From: CBDATA01 sp965202845
Lineage (GTDB): Bacteria > Acidobacteriota > Vicinamibacteria > Marinacidobacterales > Marinacidobacteraceae
DNA: 64,000 nt
NCBI GenBank assembly: GCA_965202845.1
Contig: OZ241856.1
Span: forward strand, 1,302,001-1,366,000
Direction: 5' to 3'
Of this stretch, positions 7,728 through 18,100 are shown in pieces. Under the pieces are notes generated by a model. That model was not told where the DNA came from, did not search any database, and was given only the letters and a program-made list of their open reading frames with translations. A program made the translations under genes and the position numbers. The first letter of the stretch is position 1, and every line of letters starts with the position of its first letter.

Positions 7728-8771
7728 GGATCACTTCCACGGGCAAGCCCACAAAATCGGCGGCGACGCTTCCTGGTCGTCGCCGACAAATTCCAGACCG
7801 GCTACGACGAACCGCTCCTGCACACCATGTACGTCGACAAGCATCTTTCCGGCGTCAAGGCGGTGCAGACGCTCTCGCGCCTCAACCGGGCGCACCCGAA
7901 GAAGAAGGACGTCTTCGTGCTCGACTTCATGAACGACGCCGAGACCATCCGCGACGCTTTCGCCGACTACTACCGGACGACGATCCTCGCCGACGAAACC
8001 GACCCCGACAAGCTGCACGACCTCTCGGCGGCGCTCGATGGGGCGGATGTCTACACACCCCGACAGGTGGATGACATCGTGGAGCGCTTCCTGGGCGGAG
8101 CGGCGCGCGATCAACTCGATCCGATTCTGGATGCCTGCACGGTCCGCTACCTGCGCGATCTCGACGAGGACGGACAGGTCGATTTCAAGGGGAAGGCCAA
8201 GGCGTTCACGCGGACGTACGACTTTCTGGGGTGCCTGCTGCCCTGGGCGAACCCGGCGTGGGAAAAGCGGTCGATCTTCCTGAACCTGCTGATTCCGAAG
8301 CTGCCCGCACCGCAGGAAACCGACCTGTCCAGGGGCATCCTCGACGTCATCGATCTGGACGGCTACCGGGTCGAAAAGCGGGCCGCCCGGAAGCTCCTGC
8401 TGCCCGATGAGGATGTGGAGATCGACCCGACGCCCGCCGGGGGCGGCGGCGGCGCGCCGGAGCCGGAAATGGGCAGCATCTCGGAGATCCTCATGGGGTT
8501 CAACAAATGGGAGGACCCCGAGCACGTGGAGACCATGATCACCGTGACGCTCCCGGCCCGCGTCGCGAAGGACCCCGCCTTCCGGAACGCGCTCCGGAAC
8601 TCCGACGCGACCAACACCCGCATCGAGCTCGAACGGGCGCTGACGCGCACCATGAACGACGTGATGAAGGACGATGTCGAACTCTACAAGCAGTACTTCG
8701 ACAACGACGGCTTCCGGCGCTGGCTGATCGCCAAGGTGGGCGAACTCACCGAGAAGACGCCGGCGGCGTGA
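7728..8771 (+). pseudogene. hsdR: type I restriction endonuclease subunit HsdR, 3' remnant
   Basis: 347 codons of a subunit usually near 1000 residues. The fragment opens inside the helicase C-terminal lobe ('VADKFQTGYDEPLLHTMYVDK', then motif VI 'QTLSRLNRAHPKK') and keeps the C-terminal assembly domain, ending in 'TPAA'. The N-terminal PD-(D/E)XK nuclease and helicase motifs I-III are absent. No start codon is available at the IS junction; the first ATG is 7827. With hsdS also missing, the locus cannot restrict DNA. Confidence 0.9.
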
Positions 8772-8801
8772 CCGCCGGCGCCGGGGGCGTTCAGGGGGAA
8801 G

Positions 8802-9296
8802 TCAGCCGATCGCGCCCTCGAGGTGCATGTGACCGAAGTGGATGACCAGCACCGGCTTGCCGGCGAAGTCGCCGCTCCCGGCAGTGATGTCGATGCGCAT
8901 GTGCTCGGCGGTCCCCATGTCCTCGGAGTAGCGCGAGTCCAGCTTCGTCACCTTGCTCATGTCGGGGCCGGTCTCGCGGTTGACCATGCCCTCGTGGAGC
9001 GCCATCGTCCAGCTTCCGTCGTCCCCCTTGATGACGCCGATGACGTACTCACCGGCGCCGATGGACGCGCTGCCGGACATCACGCCGGCGGACAGGTTCA
9101 GGCGCGGGTTGCGCGGCGCCACGAAGGTCCCGGCCTCAACCGCCGCGACCCGCTCCATGTTGGCGTCGGTGGAGTTGTAGCGGATGCTCACCTCGGTCTC
9201 GCCGACCGTGGTGGAGACCGTCTTGTTGAAATGCGGATGCGCCGCCGCGGCCGCGACGGTCGCAAGGGCGACGAGCAGGAAGGAAAATGCGCGCAT
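8802..9296 (-). CDS. secreted DUF2911-like protein
   Basis: 164 residues. A signal peptide (about 1-20, ending near 'AAAAHP') leads a beta-rich domain with 'AGEYVIGVIKGDDGSW', resembling the 'G.Y.L..I...W' core of DUF2911 proteins. Function is unknown. The longer frame upstream of 9296 is a shadow: ATG 9296 is the only start that gives a signal peptide. Divergence from DUF2911 consensus is enough that this is a tentative family call. Confidence 0.6.
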   Translation of the reverse strand: MRAFSFLLVALATVAAAAAHPHFNKTVSTTVGETEVSIRYNSTDANMERVAAVEAGTFVAPRNPRLNLSAGVMSGSASIGAGEYVIGVIKGDDGSWTMALHEGMVNRETGPDMSKVTKLDSRYSEDMGTAEHMRIDITAGSGDFAGKPVLVIHFGHMHLEGAIG

Positions 9297-9360
9297 GGGG
9301 AAACATCTCTCTTGATGGGGGCGCCCAAACCGGGCGCGGAAAGTCGGGAAGCCCGGTATC

Positions 9361-10551
9361 CTACAGGGAACGCGCCATCGCGCGCGCGACCTGGAGCACC
9401 CGGTCGATGTCCTCCGCGTCGTTGTAGAGGTGGGGCGAGAGGCGGACCACCCCGCTGCGGATCGAAAACACCACGCCGGCCGCCTCGAGGCGCCGCGCGA
9501 AGTCCCGCGTCCGCGAATCGTCGGCGGTGTCGTGGCCGCCCTCTCCGGGCGAGCCGACCGCGACGATGTGGCCGAGATGGGGGCCGGGCGCCCCGCCCGC
9601 CACCGGAAATCCGAGGTCCCCCAACCCCTCGGCGAGGGCGGCGGCCAGGCCCCGGACATGCCGCTCGATCGCACGGTCCCCGAAGCGGCCCAGCAGGGCG
9701 AGCGCCGCGTCGGCGGCGACCGCCCCGACGAAGTTGTAGTTTCCGAGATCGAAGCGCCGCGCCGCCGGAGCGTAGGCGAGGCCGTCTTCCGGGATCAATG
9801 TCTCGCCGCCCGCCGCCTCCACTCCGAAGCGCCCCAGGGCGCGCGGCAGGAGCGATTCCGCCACGTCGCGCCGACAGTAGAGAAACCCGGTTCCATAGAG
9901 GGCGGCGAGCGCCTTCTGGGTCGCCACCGCCAGCACGTCGGCGCCCAGTTCCGCCACGTCGGTGCGCAGCGCCCCCACCGACTGGGCGGCGTCCAGCGCC
10001 AGCAAGGCGTCCCGGCCCCGACAGGCCTCCCGGAGCGGCGCCAGATCGGTCACGAAACCGGGGCTGAAGGACACGGTGGCCACCGCGACCACCCGGGTGC
10101 GGGGACCCACCGCCTCCGCCATCCGCTCCACCGGCATCCGTCCCCCCTGGCCTCCGGGAATTTCGCGGAGCCGGACGCCCGGTCGCCGGTGCGCCAGATT
10201 CCGCCACGGGAGGACATTCGCCGGGTGTTCGAGGCTCGGACAGAGCACCACCTCGTCGCCCGGCCTCCAGTCGAGCGATCCCAGGAACAGGTTCAGTCCG
10301 TCGGTGACGTTCCGGGTCCATGCCACTTCGTCGGCATCGGCGCCGATCCAGCGGGCGAAGGCGGCGCGCCCGCGCTCCGCCGTTTCGAAAAGCTCCCGCT
10401 TGCTCGGTTCCCCGACCATGGCGCCGTCGAGAAACGCATCCACCGCGGCGCGCACCGGGGCGGCCAGCAGGCTCCGCACCGCGACGTTCAGGTACGGAAA
10501 ACGGCTCGCGCCCGGGAAAAGCGGGCGCGCCGCCGCGATCGGCTCACCCAC
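9361..10551 (-). CDS. aminotransferase class V-fold PLP enzyme
   Basis: 396 residues from GTG 10551. The fold-type I features are present: 'LALDAAQSVGA' (Asp binding the PLP ring nitrogen), 'VATQKALAALYGTGFL' (Schiff-base Lys) and 'SRTRDFARRLEAAGV...RLSPHLYN' at the C-terminus, as in cysteine desulfurase/isopenicillin epimerase relatives. No desulfurase active-site Cys loop is evident, so a role as a lyase, epimerase or desulfurase is open. The start overlaps the symporter stop, so the two genes are coupled. Confidence 0.75.
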   Translation of the reverse strand: MGEPIAAARPLFPGASRFPYLNVAVRSLLAAPVRAAVDAFLDGAMVGEPSKRELFETAERGRAAFARWIGADADEVAWTRNVTDGLNLFLGSLDWRPGDEVVLCPSLEHPANVLPWRNLAHRRPGVRLREIPGGQGGRMPVERMAEAVGPRTRVVAVATVSFSPGFVTDLAPLREACRGRDALLALDAAQSVGALRTDVAELGADVLAVATQKALAALYGTGFLYCRRDVAESLLPRALGRFGVEAAGGETLIPEDGLAYAPAARRFDLGNYNFVGAVAADAALALLGRFGDRAIERHVRGLAAALAEGLGDLGFPVAGGAPGPHLGHIVAVGSPGEGGHDTADDSRTRDFARRLEAAGVVFSIRSGVVRLSPHLYNDAEDIDRVLQVARAMARSL

Positions 10552-11743
10552 GGCGTTCCGCGCGCGCCGCCAGCACCGTCGATCCCACCAGGTCGCCCAG
10601 GATGTTGAGGGTGGTGGTGGGCATGTCCACCAGGCGGTAGACCCCGGCCACCAGCACCGCAATATCCAGCGGCAGGCCCAGCACCTGGAGAAGCAGGAGC
10701 TGGTTCACCACGCCGCCGTTCGGAACGCCCGGCGCCGAAGCCGAGAGCAGGACGCCGATCCCCACCACCGCGACGAGCTGCGAAAGGTCAAGGGAGACCC
10801 CGGATGCCTGCGCGGTGAAGAGCACGATGCCTCCCAGCAGGATGGAGCTTCCATCCTTGTTGAGCTGGGCGCCGAGCGGCAGGGTGAACGCGGGGATCGC
10901 CGGCGGCAACCGCATGCGCTCGGCCGCCTGGAACGAGGCGCCGAGGCTCGCCAGGCTGCTGCAGGTCGAGATGGTGGTGGTCCAGACGGTTGCGGTCCAG
11001 CGCAGGAACCGGACCGGCGCGACGTTCGAAAACACCCGGAGAATCCCCAGATAGCTCCCCAGAACCACGGTCTGGGCCGCCCACACCGCCAGCAGGTAGA
11101 GGCCGAGCGGCCCGAACACCGCCTGCCCGTATGCGCCCAGCGCCGCCGCCGAAAGCGCCGCCACTCCCACCGGTCCGTACCACATGACTCCGGTGGTCAG
11201 CTTGCGGAAGAGCGCGGCGCCGGTGCGGAAGAAGGAGATCGCCCGGTCCCGGTGCTCCGGTTCGAGAACCCGGGTCGCGGCGCCCAGCATGAGTCCGAGC
11301 GCCAGGATGCCGGTGATCCGCCCGTCCACGAAAACGCCCAGGACGTTGCCGGGAACGAGCGCCGCCAGGAACTCGGCGCCGGCCGGCACGGACGGCGGCG
11401 CGGCGGCGACCGGAACCGGGAATCCGGCGCCGGGCCGCAGCAGCCCCACCACCGCGAGCGCGACCAGGTGGGCGAGAACCGAAGTGGCGGCGAAAAACGC
11501 CAGCGCGCCGACGGCGAGACGCCCCAGTCCCCCGGCGGGGCGGGCGGCGGCGAGCGCCAGCGCAATGTTGCAAAAAACGAGTGGAACCGCCGCCAGCATC
11601 AGCAGCCGGATGAATACGTCGCCCAGGAACGCGACCGAAACGGCGGCTTCGCCGAACAGCAGCCCGGCGGCGCCTCCGAGGAGCATGCCGCAAAGCATCA
11701 GCGTTCCGAGCGAGGGGATGCGGAACCCGCGAACCGTCGTCAT
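10544..11743 (-). CDS. dicarboxylate/amino acid:cation symporter (DAACS, GltP/DctA family)
   Basis: 399 residues, inner-membrane secondary transporter. Eight or so hydrophobic helices, a serine-rich hairpin loop ('TCSSLAS') and the helix motif 'NKDGSS' corresponding to NMDGT of glutamate transporters, followed by 'SAPGVPNGG' in hairpin 2. These place it in the glutamate/dicarboxylate family; the altered NMDGT suggests an unusual substrate. ATG 11743 is chosen because the frame upstream is non-hydrophobic and runs into the divergent acylase gene. Co-transcribed with the class-V enzyme. Confidence 0.85.
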   Translation of the reverse strand: MTTVRGFRIPSLGTLMLCGMLLGGAAGLLFGEAAVSVAFLGDVFIRLLMLAAVPLVFCNIALALAAARPAGGLGRLAVGALAFFAATSVLAHLVALAVVGLLRPGAGFPVPVAAAPPSVPAGAEFLAALVPGNVLGVFVDGRITGILALGLMLGAATRVLEPEHRDRAISFFRTGAALFRKLTTGVMWYGPVGVAALSAAALGAYGQAVFGPLGLYLLAVWAAQTVVLGSYLGILRVFSNVAPVRFLRWTATVWTTTISTCSSLASLGASFQAAERMRLPPAIPAFTLPLGAQLNKDGSSILLGGIVLFTAQASGVSLDLSQLVAVVGIGVLLSASAPGVPNGGVVNQLLLLQVLGLPLDIAVLVAGVYRLVDMPTTTLNILGDLVGSTVLAARAERRG

Positions 11744-11813
11744 GGGGAGGGGCGCGAAGGTATCAGCGTCCGGCGGTCCGGTAGGATCGGCATCCCTCCA
11801 AAGGAAGTGACGC

Positions 11814-14225
11814 ATGATCCGACTTTGCGCCCTCGGGGCCCTGACGTTGCTGGCGACGACGGGTTTCGCGCAGGACGAAACCCGCGCGGTCGCCGGGCTG
11901 GACCAACCGGTCGAGGTGCTGGTGGACCGCTGGGGGATCGACCACATCTACGCCGAAACCGAGGAGGATCTGTTCTTCGCCCAGGGATACCGGGCGGCGG
12001 AGAACCGGCTGTTCCAGTTCGAGATGTGGCGCCGCCAGGCCACCGGCACGGTCGCGGAGATTCTCGGACCGGGCGAGCTGGAGCGCGACATCGGAACGCG
12101 GCTCCACATGTTCCGCAAGGACATGGGCGAGGAGATGCGCTGGTACCACCCGCGCGGGGACTCGATCCTCCCGGCCTTCGTCCGGGGCGTCAACGCCGCC
12201 ATCGAACGGGCTCGCCGCAATCCGGACGCCCTGCCGCTGGAGTTCCGAATGCTCGGCGTCCTCCCCGAGCCGTGGACCGAGGAAGTGGTCATCTCCCGGC
12301 ACCAGGGACTGCTTTCCAACGCGACCAGCGAACTGAACATCGGCATGGCGGTGGCCGCGATCGGGCCGGAGGCGATGATGGACATTGACTGGTATCGCCC
12401 CGGAGTCCCGCAGCTTGCGCTGGACCCGGCGATCGACGGATCGCTGCTGAAGCCGGAAATCCTGGACGTCTACCGCGCCTTCCGCGGTCCGATCGTCTTC
12501 CGCCCGGAGCAGATCGCGCCCGAATTTCGGAACCCGGACGCCGAGCGGCGCGCGCTGCTCGACGAGTTCCCCTCCGAGCTGCGGCTGGTGGACCTGGGCG
12601 AGCACATCGGCAGCAACAACTGGGTGGTCGGCGGCGAACGCACCTGGACCGGGTTGCCGCTGATCGTGAACGACCCTCACCGGACCATCGTCGCTCCCTC
12701 GCTGCGCTACTTCGTCCACATCCAGGGGCCGGGGTGGAACGTGATCGGCGGCGGCGAACCGGTGCTTCCGGGGCTTTCCATCGGCCACAACGAATACGGA
12801 GGCTGGGGCCTCACCGTGTTCGGGCAGGACAACGAGGACCTGATGGTCTACGACACGAACCCCGACGACCCCGACCAGTACCGGTATCTCGGCGGATGGG
12901 AGGCGATGACCGTCCGCACCGAAACCATCCCGGTCAAGGGGCAGGCGGACCACGTCGCCACCCTCAAGCACACCCGCCACGGCCCGGTGGTGTACGAGGA
13001 TCCGGAGCGCCACAAGGCGTATGCGCTGCGCGCCGCCTGGCTCGAAATCGGCAACGCGCCCTACCTCGCCAGCCTGCGGATGGACCAGGCCCGGACCTGG
13101 GAGGAGTTCGTCGAGGCGTGCAACTACAGCGGCATCCCCGCCGAGAACATGATCTGGGGGGATGTGGACGGCGTCATCGGCTACCAGGCGGTGGGGGTGT
13201 CCCCGATCCGCAACGCCAACTGGAGCGGGCTGGTCCCGGTTCCCGGCGACGGGCGCTACGAATGGTCGGGCTACCTTCCGATCAAGGCGCTGCCCTCGGT
13301 CAAGAACCCGGAAAAAAGCTTCTGGGGGACGGCGAACAACCTGATGGCCCCGGCGGTGCAGTCCGAGTATCCGCACCCCGAGGCGCTGCACTTCACCTGG
13401 GGCGACGAGATGCGCGGCCTCCGGGTGGACGAACTCATGCGCAGCGGACGGCGGATGACGGTCCAGGACATGATGGCCTTCCAGCACGACGAACTGAGCG
13501 TGGTGGCGCGCAACCTGGTTCCCCTGCTGCTGCTGGCGGAGCCGCCCGCAAGCGCGGAGCGGACGCTTCTGGAGGACTGGGACTTCGTGATGGATCGCCA
13601 CTCGGTGGAGGCGACGATCTATATCCACTTCGAGCGGCGGGTCTCCCAGGCGATCGCGGATCTCCTCATCCCGGAGGCGGCGCGCGATTTCGTCTCCCGG
13701 GTGAACAAGAAGCGCATGCTGGATCACCTGATGGCCCCCGACGGGCGCTTCGGAACCGATCCGATCGCCGGGCGCGACGCGCTGCTGCTCGAGGCGTTCG
13801 AGAACGGGGTCCGGGACGTGGAGACGCGGCTCGGCCCGAACCGGGCGAACTGGGTCTACGGGCAGGAGGCCATGAAGCACGTCCACATCACCCACTCCAT
13901 GGCCGATGCGGTGAACGAGGAGACCCGACGGCTTCTGGAGGTCGGCCCCTGGCCCCGGGGCGGCTACGAGTCCACGGTCAACAACACCGGCGGCGGCGAC
14001 AACCAGCGTTCCGGCGGCAGCTTCCGGATCATCCTCGACCCGTCCGACTGGGACAACTCGGTGGCCACCAGCGCGCCCGGCCAGTCCGGCGATCCGATGA
14101 ACCCGCACTACCGGGACCTCTTCGAGCTGTGGGTGCGTCACCAGTACTTCCCGCTGGCGTACACCCGGGACCGGGTGGAGTCGGTGACCGGGCGTCGGCT
14201 GCTTCTGGAGCCCGCCGCCCGATAA
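11814..14225 (+). CDS. penicillin acylase (amidase) family Ntn-hydrolase, secreted
   Basis: 803 residues. A signal peptide (about 1-19, 'GFAQ') is followed by an alpha-chain region with the family opener 'VLVDRWGIDHIYAETEEDLFFAQGY'. The autocatalytic site 'GSNNWVVGG' has nucleophile Ser267, which becomes the N-terminus of the beta chain; 'NDPH' (calcium/oxyanion region) and 'GHNEYGGWG' follow. It would be a periplasmic heterodimer cleaving acyl amides, for example acyl-homoserine lactones or beta-lactam side chains; substrate cannot be read from sequence. Start ATG 11814 has GGAAG six bases upstream. Confidence 0.9.
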   Translation: MIRLCALGALTLLATTGFAQDETRAVAGLDQPVEVLVDRWGIDHIYAETEEDLFFAQGYRAAENRLFQFEMWRRQATGTVAEILGPGELERDIGTRLHMFRKDMGEEMRWYHPRGDSILPAFVRGVNAAIERARRNPDALPLEFRMLGVLPEPWTEEVVISRHQGLLSNATSELNIGMAVAAIGPEAMMDIDWYRPGVPQLALDPAIDGSLLKPEILDVYRAFRGPIVFRPEQIAPEFRNPDAERRALLDEFPSELRLVDLGEHIGSNNWVVGGERTWTGLPLIVNDPHRTIVAPSLRYFVHIQGPGWNVIGGGEPVLPGLSIGHNEYGGWGLTVFGQDNEDLMVYDTNPDDPDQYRYLGGWEAMTVRTETIPVKGQADHVATLKHTRHGPVVYEDPERHKAYALRAAWLEIGNAPYLASLRMDQARTWEEFVEACNYSGIPAENMIWGDVDGVIGYQAVGVSPIRNANWSGLVPVPGDGRYEWSGYLPIKALPSVKNPEKSFWGTANNLMAPAVQSEYPHPEALHFTWGDEMRGLRVDELMRSGRRMTVQDMMAFQHDELSVVARNLVPLLLLAEPPASAERTLLEDWDFVMDRHSVEATIYIHFERRVSQAIADLLIPEAARDFVSRVNKKRMLDHLMAPDGRFGTDPIAGRDALLLEAFENGVRDVETRLGPNRANWVYGQEAMKHVHITHSMADAVNEETRRLLEVGPWPRGGYESTVNNTGGGDNQRSGGSFRIILDPSDWDNSVATSAPGQSGDPMNPHYRDLFELWVRHQYFPLAYTRDRVESVTGRRLLLEPAAR

Positions 14226-14265
14226 TCGACCGGACACCGAAATTTGAACTCGTCGGTTCAGATAC

Positions 14266-14517
14266 TCACTGTAGAGCGACTACCTGATTGAAACAGTCAC
14301 TCCTCTCCAAGAGGTATTCGTCATAGCAACTTTGCATACAGACTGGAGGACCTACAAAGTCATCTGGAGTAGTTTCCAGACAGACTATCATACATGCCTG
14401 ATATCGAAGACCAGCCATAAAACGGCACCATTCCAAGTCAGGATCAATCTGCGTTTCCGCAACGTCACCAGTGGCAAAAAACGCAAAGAAGACCAAGGAC
14501 GCGATAACTCGTTTCAT
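14266..14517 (-). CDS. small exported cysteine-rich protein, unknown
   Basis: 83 residues from ATG 14517 (the frame extends to 14547, but 14517 gives a clean signal peptide). After the hydrophobic leader the mature part carries six cysteines spaced C-x10-C-x3-C-x15-C-x3-C-x9-C, including the pair CMQSC, suggesting disulfides or metal binding in the periplasm. Base composition is clearly more AT-rich than all neighbours, a sign of recent transfer. No Shine-Dalgarno and no recognised family. Confidence 0.5.
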   Translation of the reverse strand: MKRVIASLVFFAFFATGDVAETQIDPDLEWCRFMAGLRYQACMIVCLETTPDDFVGPPVCMQSCYDEYLLERSDCFNQVVALQ

Positions 14518-14584
14518 TTTGCAATTTGAGATCGGACAAAGCGGCAAGCAGAACTTCCCGCAAAATTGAGGAGATCAGATTTTT

Positions 14585-15037
14585 TCAACGTCGCTTCCTT
14601 TCTTCCAAAGCTCTCTCATGCGCTTCAATTTTCGGTAGGAATTCCATCCGATAGGCTTCCAGCTCCTTCTCCGAAATGCCGCTTTCGCGACCGAGCTGGA
14701 TACCTCGTTCCAATATCTCAAGCGGGGAAGCCGCCGGCTCATTCGCCAATTGTTCCAATCGCAGCCTCACCTTGTTCCGGATGCCGCTGACGCGCCGCTC
14801 AATTTCCTCAGGCGACATGCCACTCGCGGCCGCCCGTTCACGGAACGCGACGAATTGCGGTTCTTGCGAAGCCAGAATCGCCTCGATGTCCACTTCCCGT
14901 CCGGGGAACGGAGCATCCCGCCCTTCGGGGACATCGACCGAATTCGGCATCGGGACCGAAACCGCCGGCGCACCGCTGTTGGCGCAGGCGGCCCACAACA
15001 ACAATCCGGCAATCAGGCAGGCAAGGCGTTGGGGCAT
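14585..15037 (-). CDS. putative lipoprotein, unknown
   Basis: 150 residues. ATG 15037 has a strong ribosome site (GGAGGGAGAAG). The leader ends in a lipobox-like 'LWAAC', and the C-terminal half is a charged helical region rich in Glu and Arg. No family recognised. The gene lies downstream of addA in the same direction with about 145 bp between, so it may have its own promoter. Confidence 0.6.
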   Translation of the reverse strand: MPQRLACLIAGLLLWAACANSGAPAVSVPMPNSVDVPEGRDAPFPGREVDIEAILASQEPQFVAFRERAAASGMSPEEIERRVSGIRNKVRLRLEQLANEPAASPLEILERGIQLGRESGISEKELEAYRMEFLPKIEAHERALEERKRR

Positions 15038-15183
15038 CGGACTTCTCCCTCCGTCGGCTAAGCGGCCGAACGATCTCGTTATAGCACATCGACAACGGTT
15101 CGGCATCCGAGCCTTGGCGCACCCCAATCGGGGGTTGGCCTGTCGGTTTCGGCCCCTGCTCGTAGGGAAGAACGGACCGGCAG

Positions 15184-18100
15184 CTACACGAAGAGCAGCG
15201 CCGGGTTCGCCGGCTCGCCGGTGGCCCGCTCCACCGCCCGGGCGTAGAGGGCGACCTGGACGCGGTAGGCGTCCCCCTTGACCTGGGCTTCGGGATCGCC
15301 GGTCTTGAAGTCCACCACCGTCCACGCGCCGCCCGGCGTCTCCTGAAACACCAGATCGGCGACCCCGTCCACCACCGCCGGACCGGCGCCGGCTTCCTCG
15401 AGCTCCTCGTCGGCCTCCGGGAGCGCCGAAGCGGTCCCGGGTTCGGACGGCCGCGACGGGGGAAGCGACGGGGCGTCCTCCTCCACATGGAGCAGCGGCG
15501 CCTCGCGGTAGCAGATCGCCGCCTTCCGCGCCGCCTCCATCACCGGATGCCGGAGCGCCGCCGCCGCCGCCCGGCCGGCCGGCGCGGCCAGCTCTTCCGG
15601 CAACCCGAGTTCGGCCGCCGCATCCTGCGCCGCCCGGGACGCATCCGGGGCGTCCAGCGCGATCGTCTCCAGAATCCGGTGCACCAGGATTCCGAAGTCC
15701 TCGCCGCGGGGCCGGTCGGGCTCCCGCGCCACCGAGTGGATCGCTACCGATTCGACGGGGATCGCGCCCTCTCCGTACTTCGCAGCCCGCACGACCCGAC
15801 GGCTGGGCGTCTTCCCGGACGCGAGCGTCCGCTCCCGCTCCCGCAGGAATTCGGCTTCCCGATCCCGGCCCTCCTGGGCGGCGGCGCTCCCGGCGTCCTG
15901 AAGCAGCAGGTTCCAGAGGCCGAGGTCGCCCTTCGGCAACCGGTCGTCCCGCGCCGGAACCCTCCAGGGAGGCAGCGCGGCGAGGACGCGCGCCACCGGA
16001 GCGAGATGGCTGTCCTCCGGGTAGCTCCGGCCCGAAGCCGGCGCCACCAGCAGGTCCCGGGCGCGGGTGACCGCCACGTAGAGCAGCCGATCCATCTCGG
16101 CCAAGGCCTCGGCCGACTCGACTTCGCGCTCTTCGATGAGATCCCAGGGGACGAGGCCGCCTCCCAGGTCGCACGCATGGAGATTCCGCTCCGGGCGCAC
16201 CACCCGGTTCACCCAGGGAGTGCGCCCCTGCGCCCCGTCGCAGAGGATCACCACCGGGAATTCGAGTCCCTTCACCGCGTGCGTCGTCATCATCCGCACG
16301 CCGCCGACTTCGTCGTCGATGGCGTGCGACGATCCGGGGTCGGGGTTCTCGGCGTCGGCGGCCAGCTTCTCCACGAACGCCCGGAACGAAATCCCGCCGC
16401 CGGCCTCGAAGGCGCGCGCCGACTCGACCAGCCGCCGGAGGTTGGCGAGCACCTGATCCGGCGACTTCCAGAACGCAAATCCGGTCTCCGCCCGATTCGC
16501 CCCCAGAAGCTCCTGGATGGTCATGGAGATCGGCCGGTGGTTCCGCTTCCGGTGGAGGCGGTCGAGGGCCGCCAGGGCGTCCCGGATGTCCCGCTCGATG
16601 GGCGGCGCGTCCTTCTCCTTCGCTCCCTCCGCCTGCGCCGCCCGGGACGGCGAGAGGCTACCCCGGCCCCGCCGCTCGCGGAACAGAAAGAGATACTGAT
16701 CCGCAATCCCGAAAAGCGGACCGCGCAGGGTGGCGTACACCGCCACTTCGTCCCCGGGAAACTCGACGGCGGTCAGCGCGGCGCGCAGGAACGCGATCTC
16801 CGGACTCCCCATGTAGCTCTCGACGGCGGCGAGCGAGTGGGGGATTTCCCGATCCCGCAGCGCATCCGCCCAAGGCTGCGGCACCAGCTTCCCATAGTGG
16901 CGAAAGCGCCGGAACAGGAGACAGATGTCCTCCGGGCGCGCCGGACGCTGCTCGCCGCTCTCCGGGTCGGACACCGGAAATCCGCTGTCCAGCAACTCCT
17001 GGACGAAATGCGCCACCGCCTCCGGTTCGAACCGGGAGATGCGCGACCGGTAGCGCTCCGGCGGCACCCGGACGGCGGCGAGCGCCCCTGGTCCGGACAG
17101 CGCCTCGCGATGCGGGAGCAGCGGCAGGTACTGCACCTGGCGCGCCGACGCGGTTCGGGCGGGATTTCGGAAGATCGGCGCCATGACCTCGTTCACGAAG
17201 GCGCAGATTTCCGGGACCGAGCGGAAGTTGGTGGAAAGCCGGACCTCAACGGCCCCGGCGGCGAGCAGTCGATCCTTGACCTGGAGATAGTGGCGGACGT
17301 CCGCCCGGCGGAAGCGGTAGATCGACTGCTTCGGATCGCCGACCAGACAGAGCCGTCCGGGAACCGGAACCGCCTTGCGCCAGTCGCCGTCGGGCGGGTC
17401 CTCGGCGGTGAGCAGCAACGCGATTTCGGTCTGAAGCGGATCGGTGTCCTGGTATTCGTCCACCAGAATCTGGCGGAACCGCGACCGGAGTTCGGAGCGA
17501 ACCCCGGCGTTCGAGGCCAGCAGGTCCCGGGTGCGGATCAGCAGGTCGTCGAAGTCAAGCTTCCCGGCCTTCCGCTTGGCTTCCTCCCAGCCCCGGACGA
17601 ATTCCCGAAGGTCCTCGCGCAGCAGCGCGGCGAGGGCGGCGTTGCTCGCCTGCTGGAACTTGCCGAGCCTCTCCCGGAACTGATCGCGCCATTCCATGGC
17701 GAAGGGCCGGTTCGCCGGCCCCCAACCCGACCACGTCTGCACCCGGAGCGCCGCGAGCGCCTGCTCCCTCCACTCCGGGTCCGCGATCCCGGCCTCCTCG
17801 CGCACCCGAATTTCGCGGAGGAGCTCCGCCGCCGTCTCCATCGATTTCCGCAACCAGTTCGGCTTGCTGCCGGGAGACTCCGGGGGAAACGCGCGGTAGA
17901 GCCGCTCGATCTCGACCAGGGTGGGAGCTTCGGGGGGCGACGCCGCTCCCGGTTTCGGATCGCCCGGCGCTTCCAGCCCCACCAGCCGGCGCATCGCCCT
18001 TTCGGCGTCCCAGGGACGGCGTTCCCAGGCGGCGTCGAGCTGGCGGTAGTCGAGCAGCCGCCATGCCGCTTCCCGCAGGATGTCGATGGGACTTTGCCGC

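Noticed and set aside
675..8771. tRNA-anchored genomic island carrying the restriction locus
   Set aside because: The tRNA 3' end faces away from the locus, and no integrase or direct repeat of the tRNA 3' end was seen at the far side.
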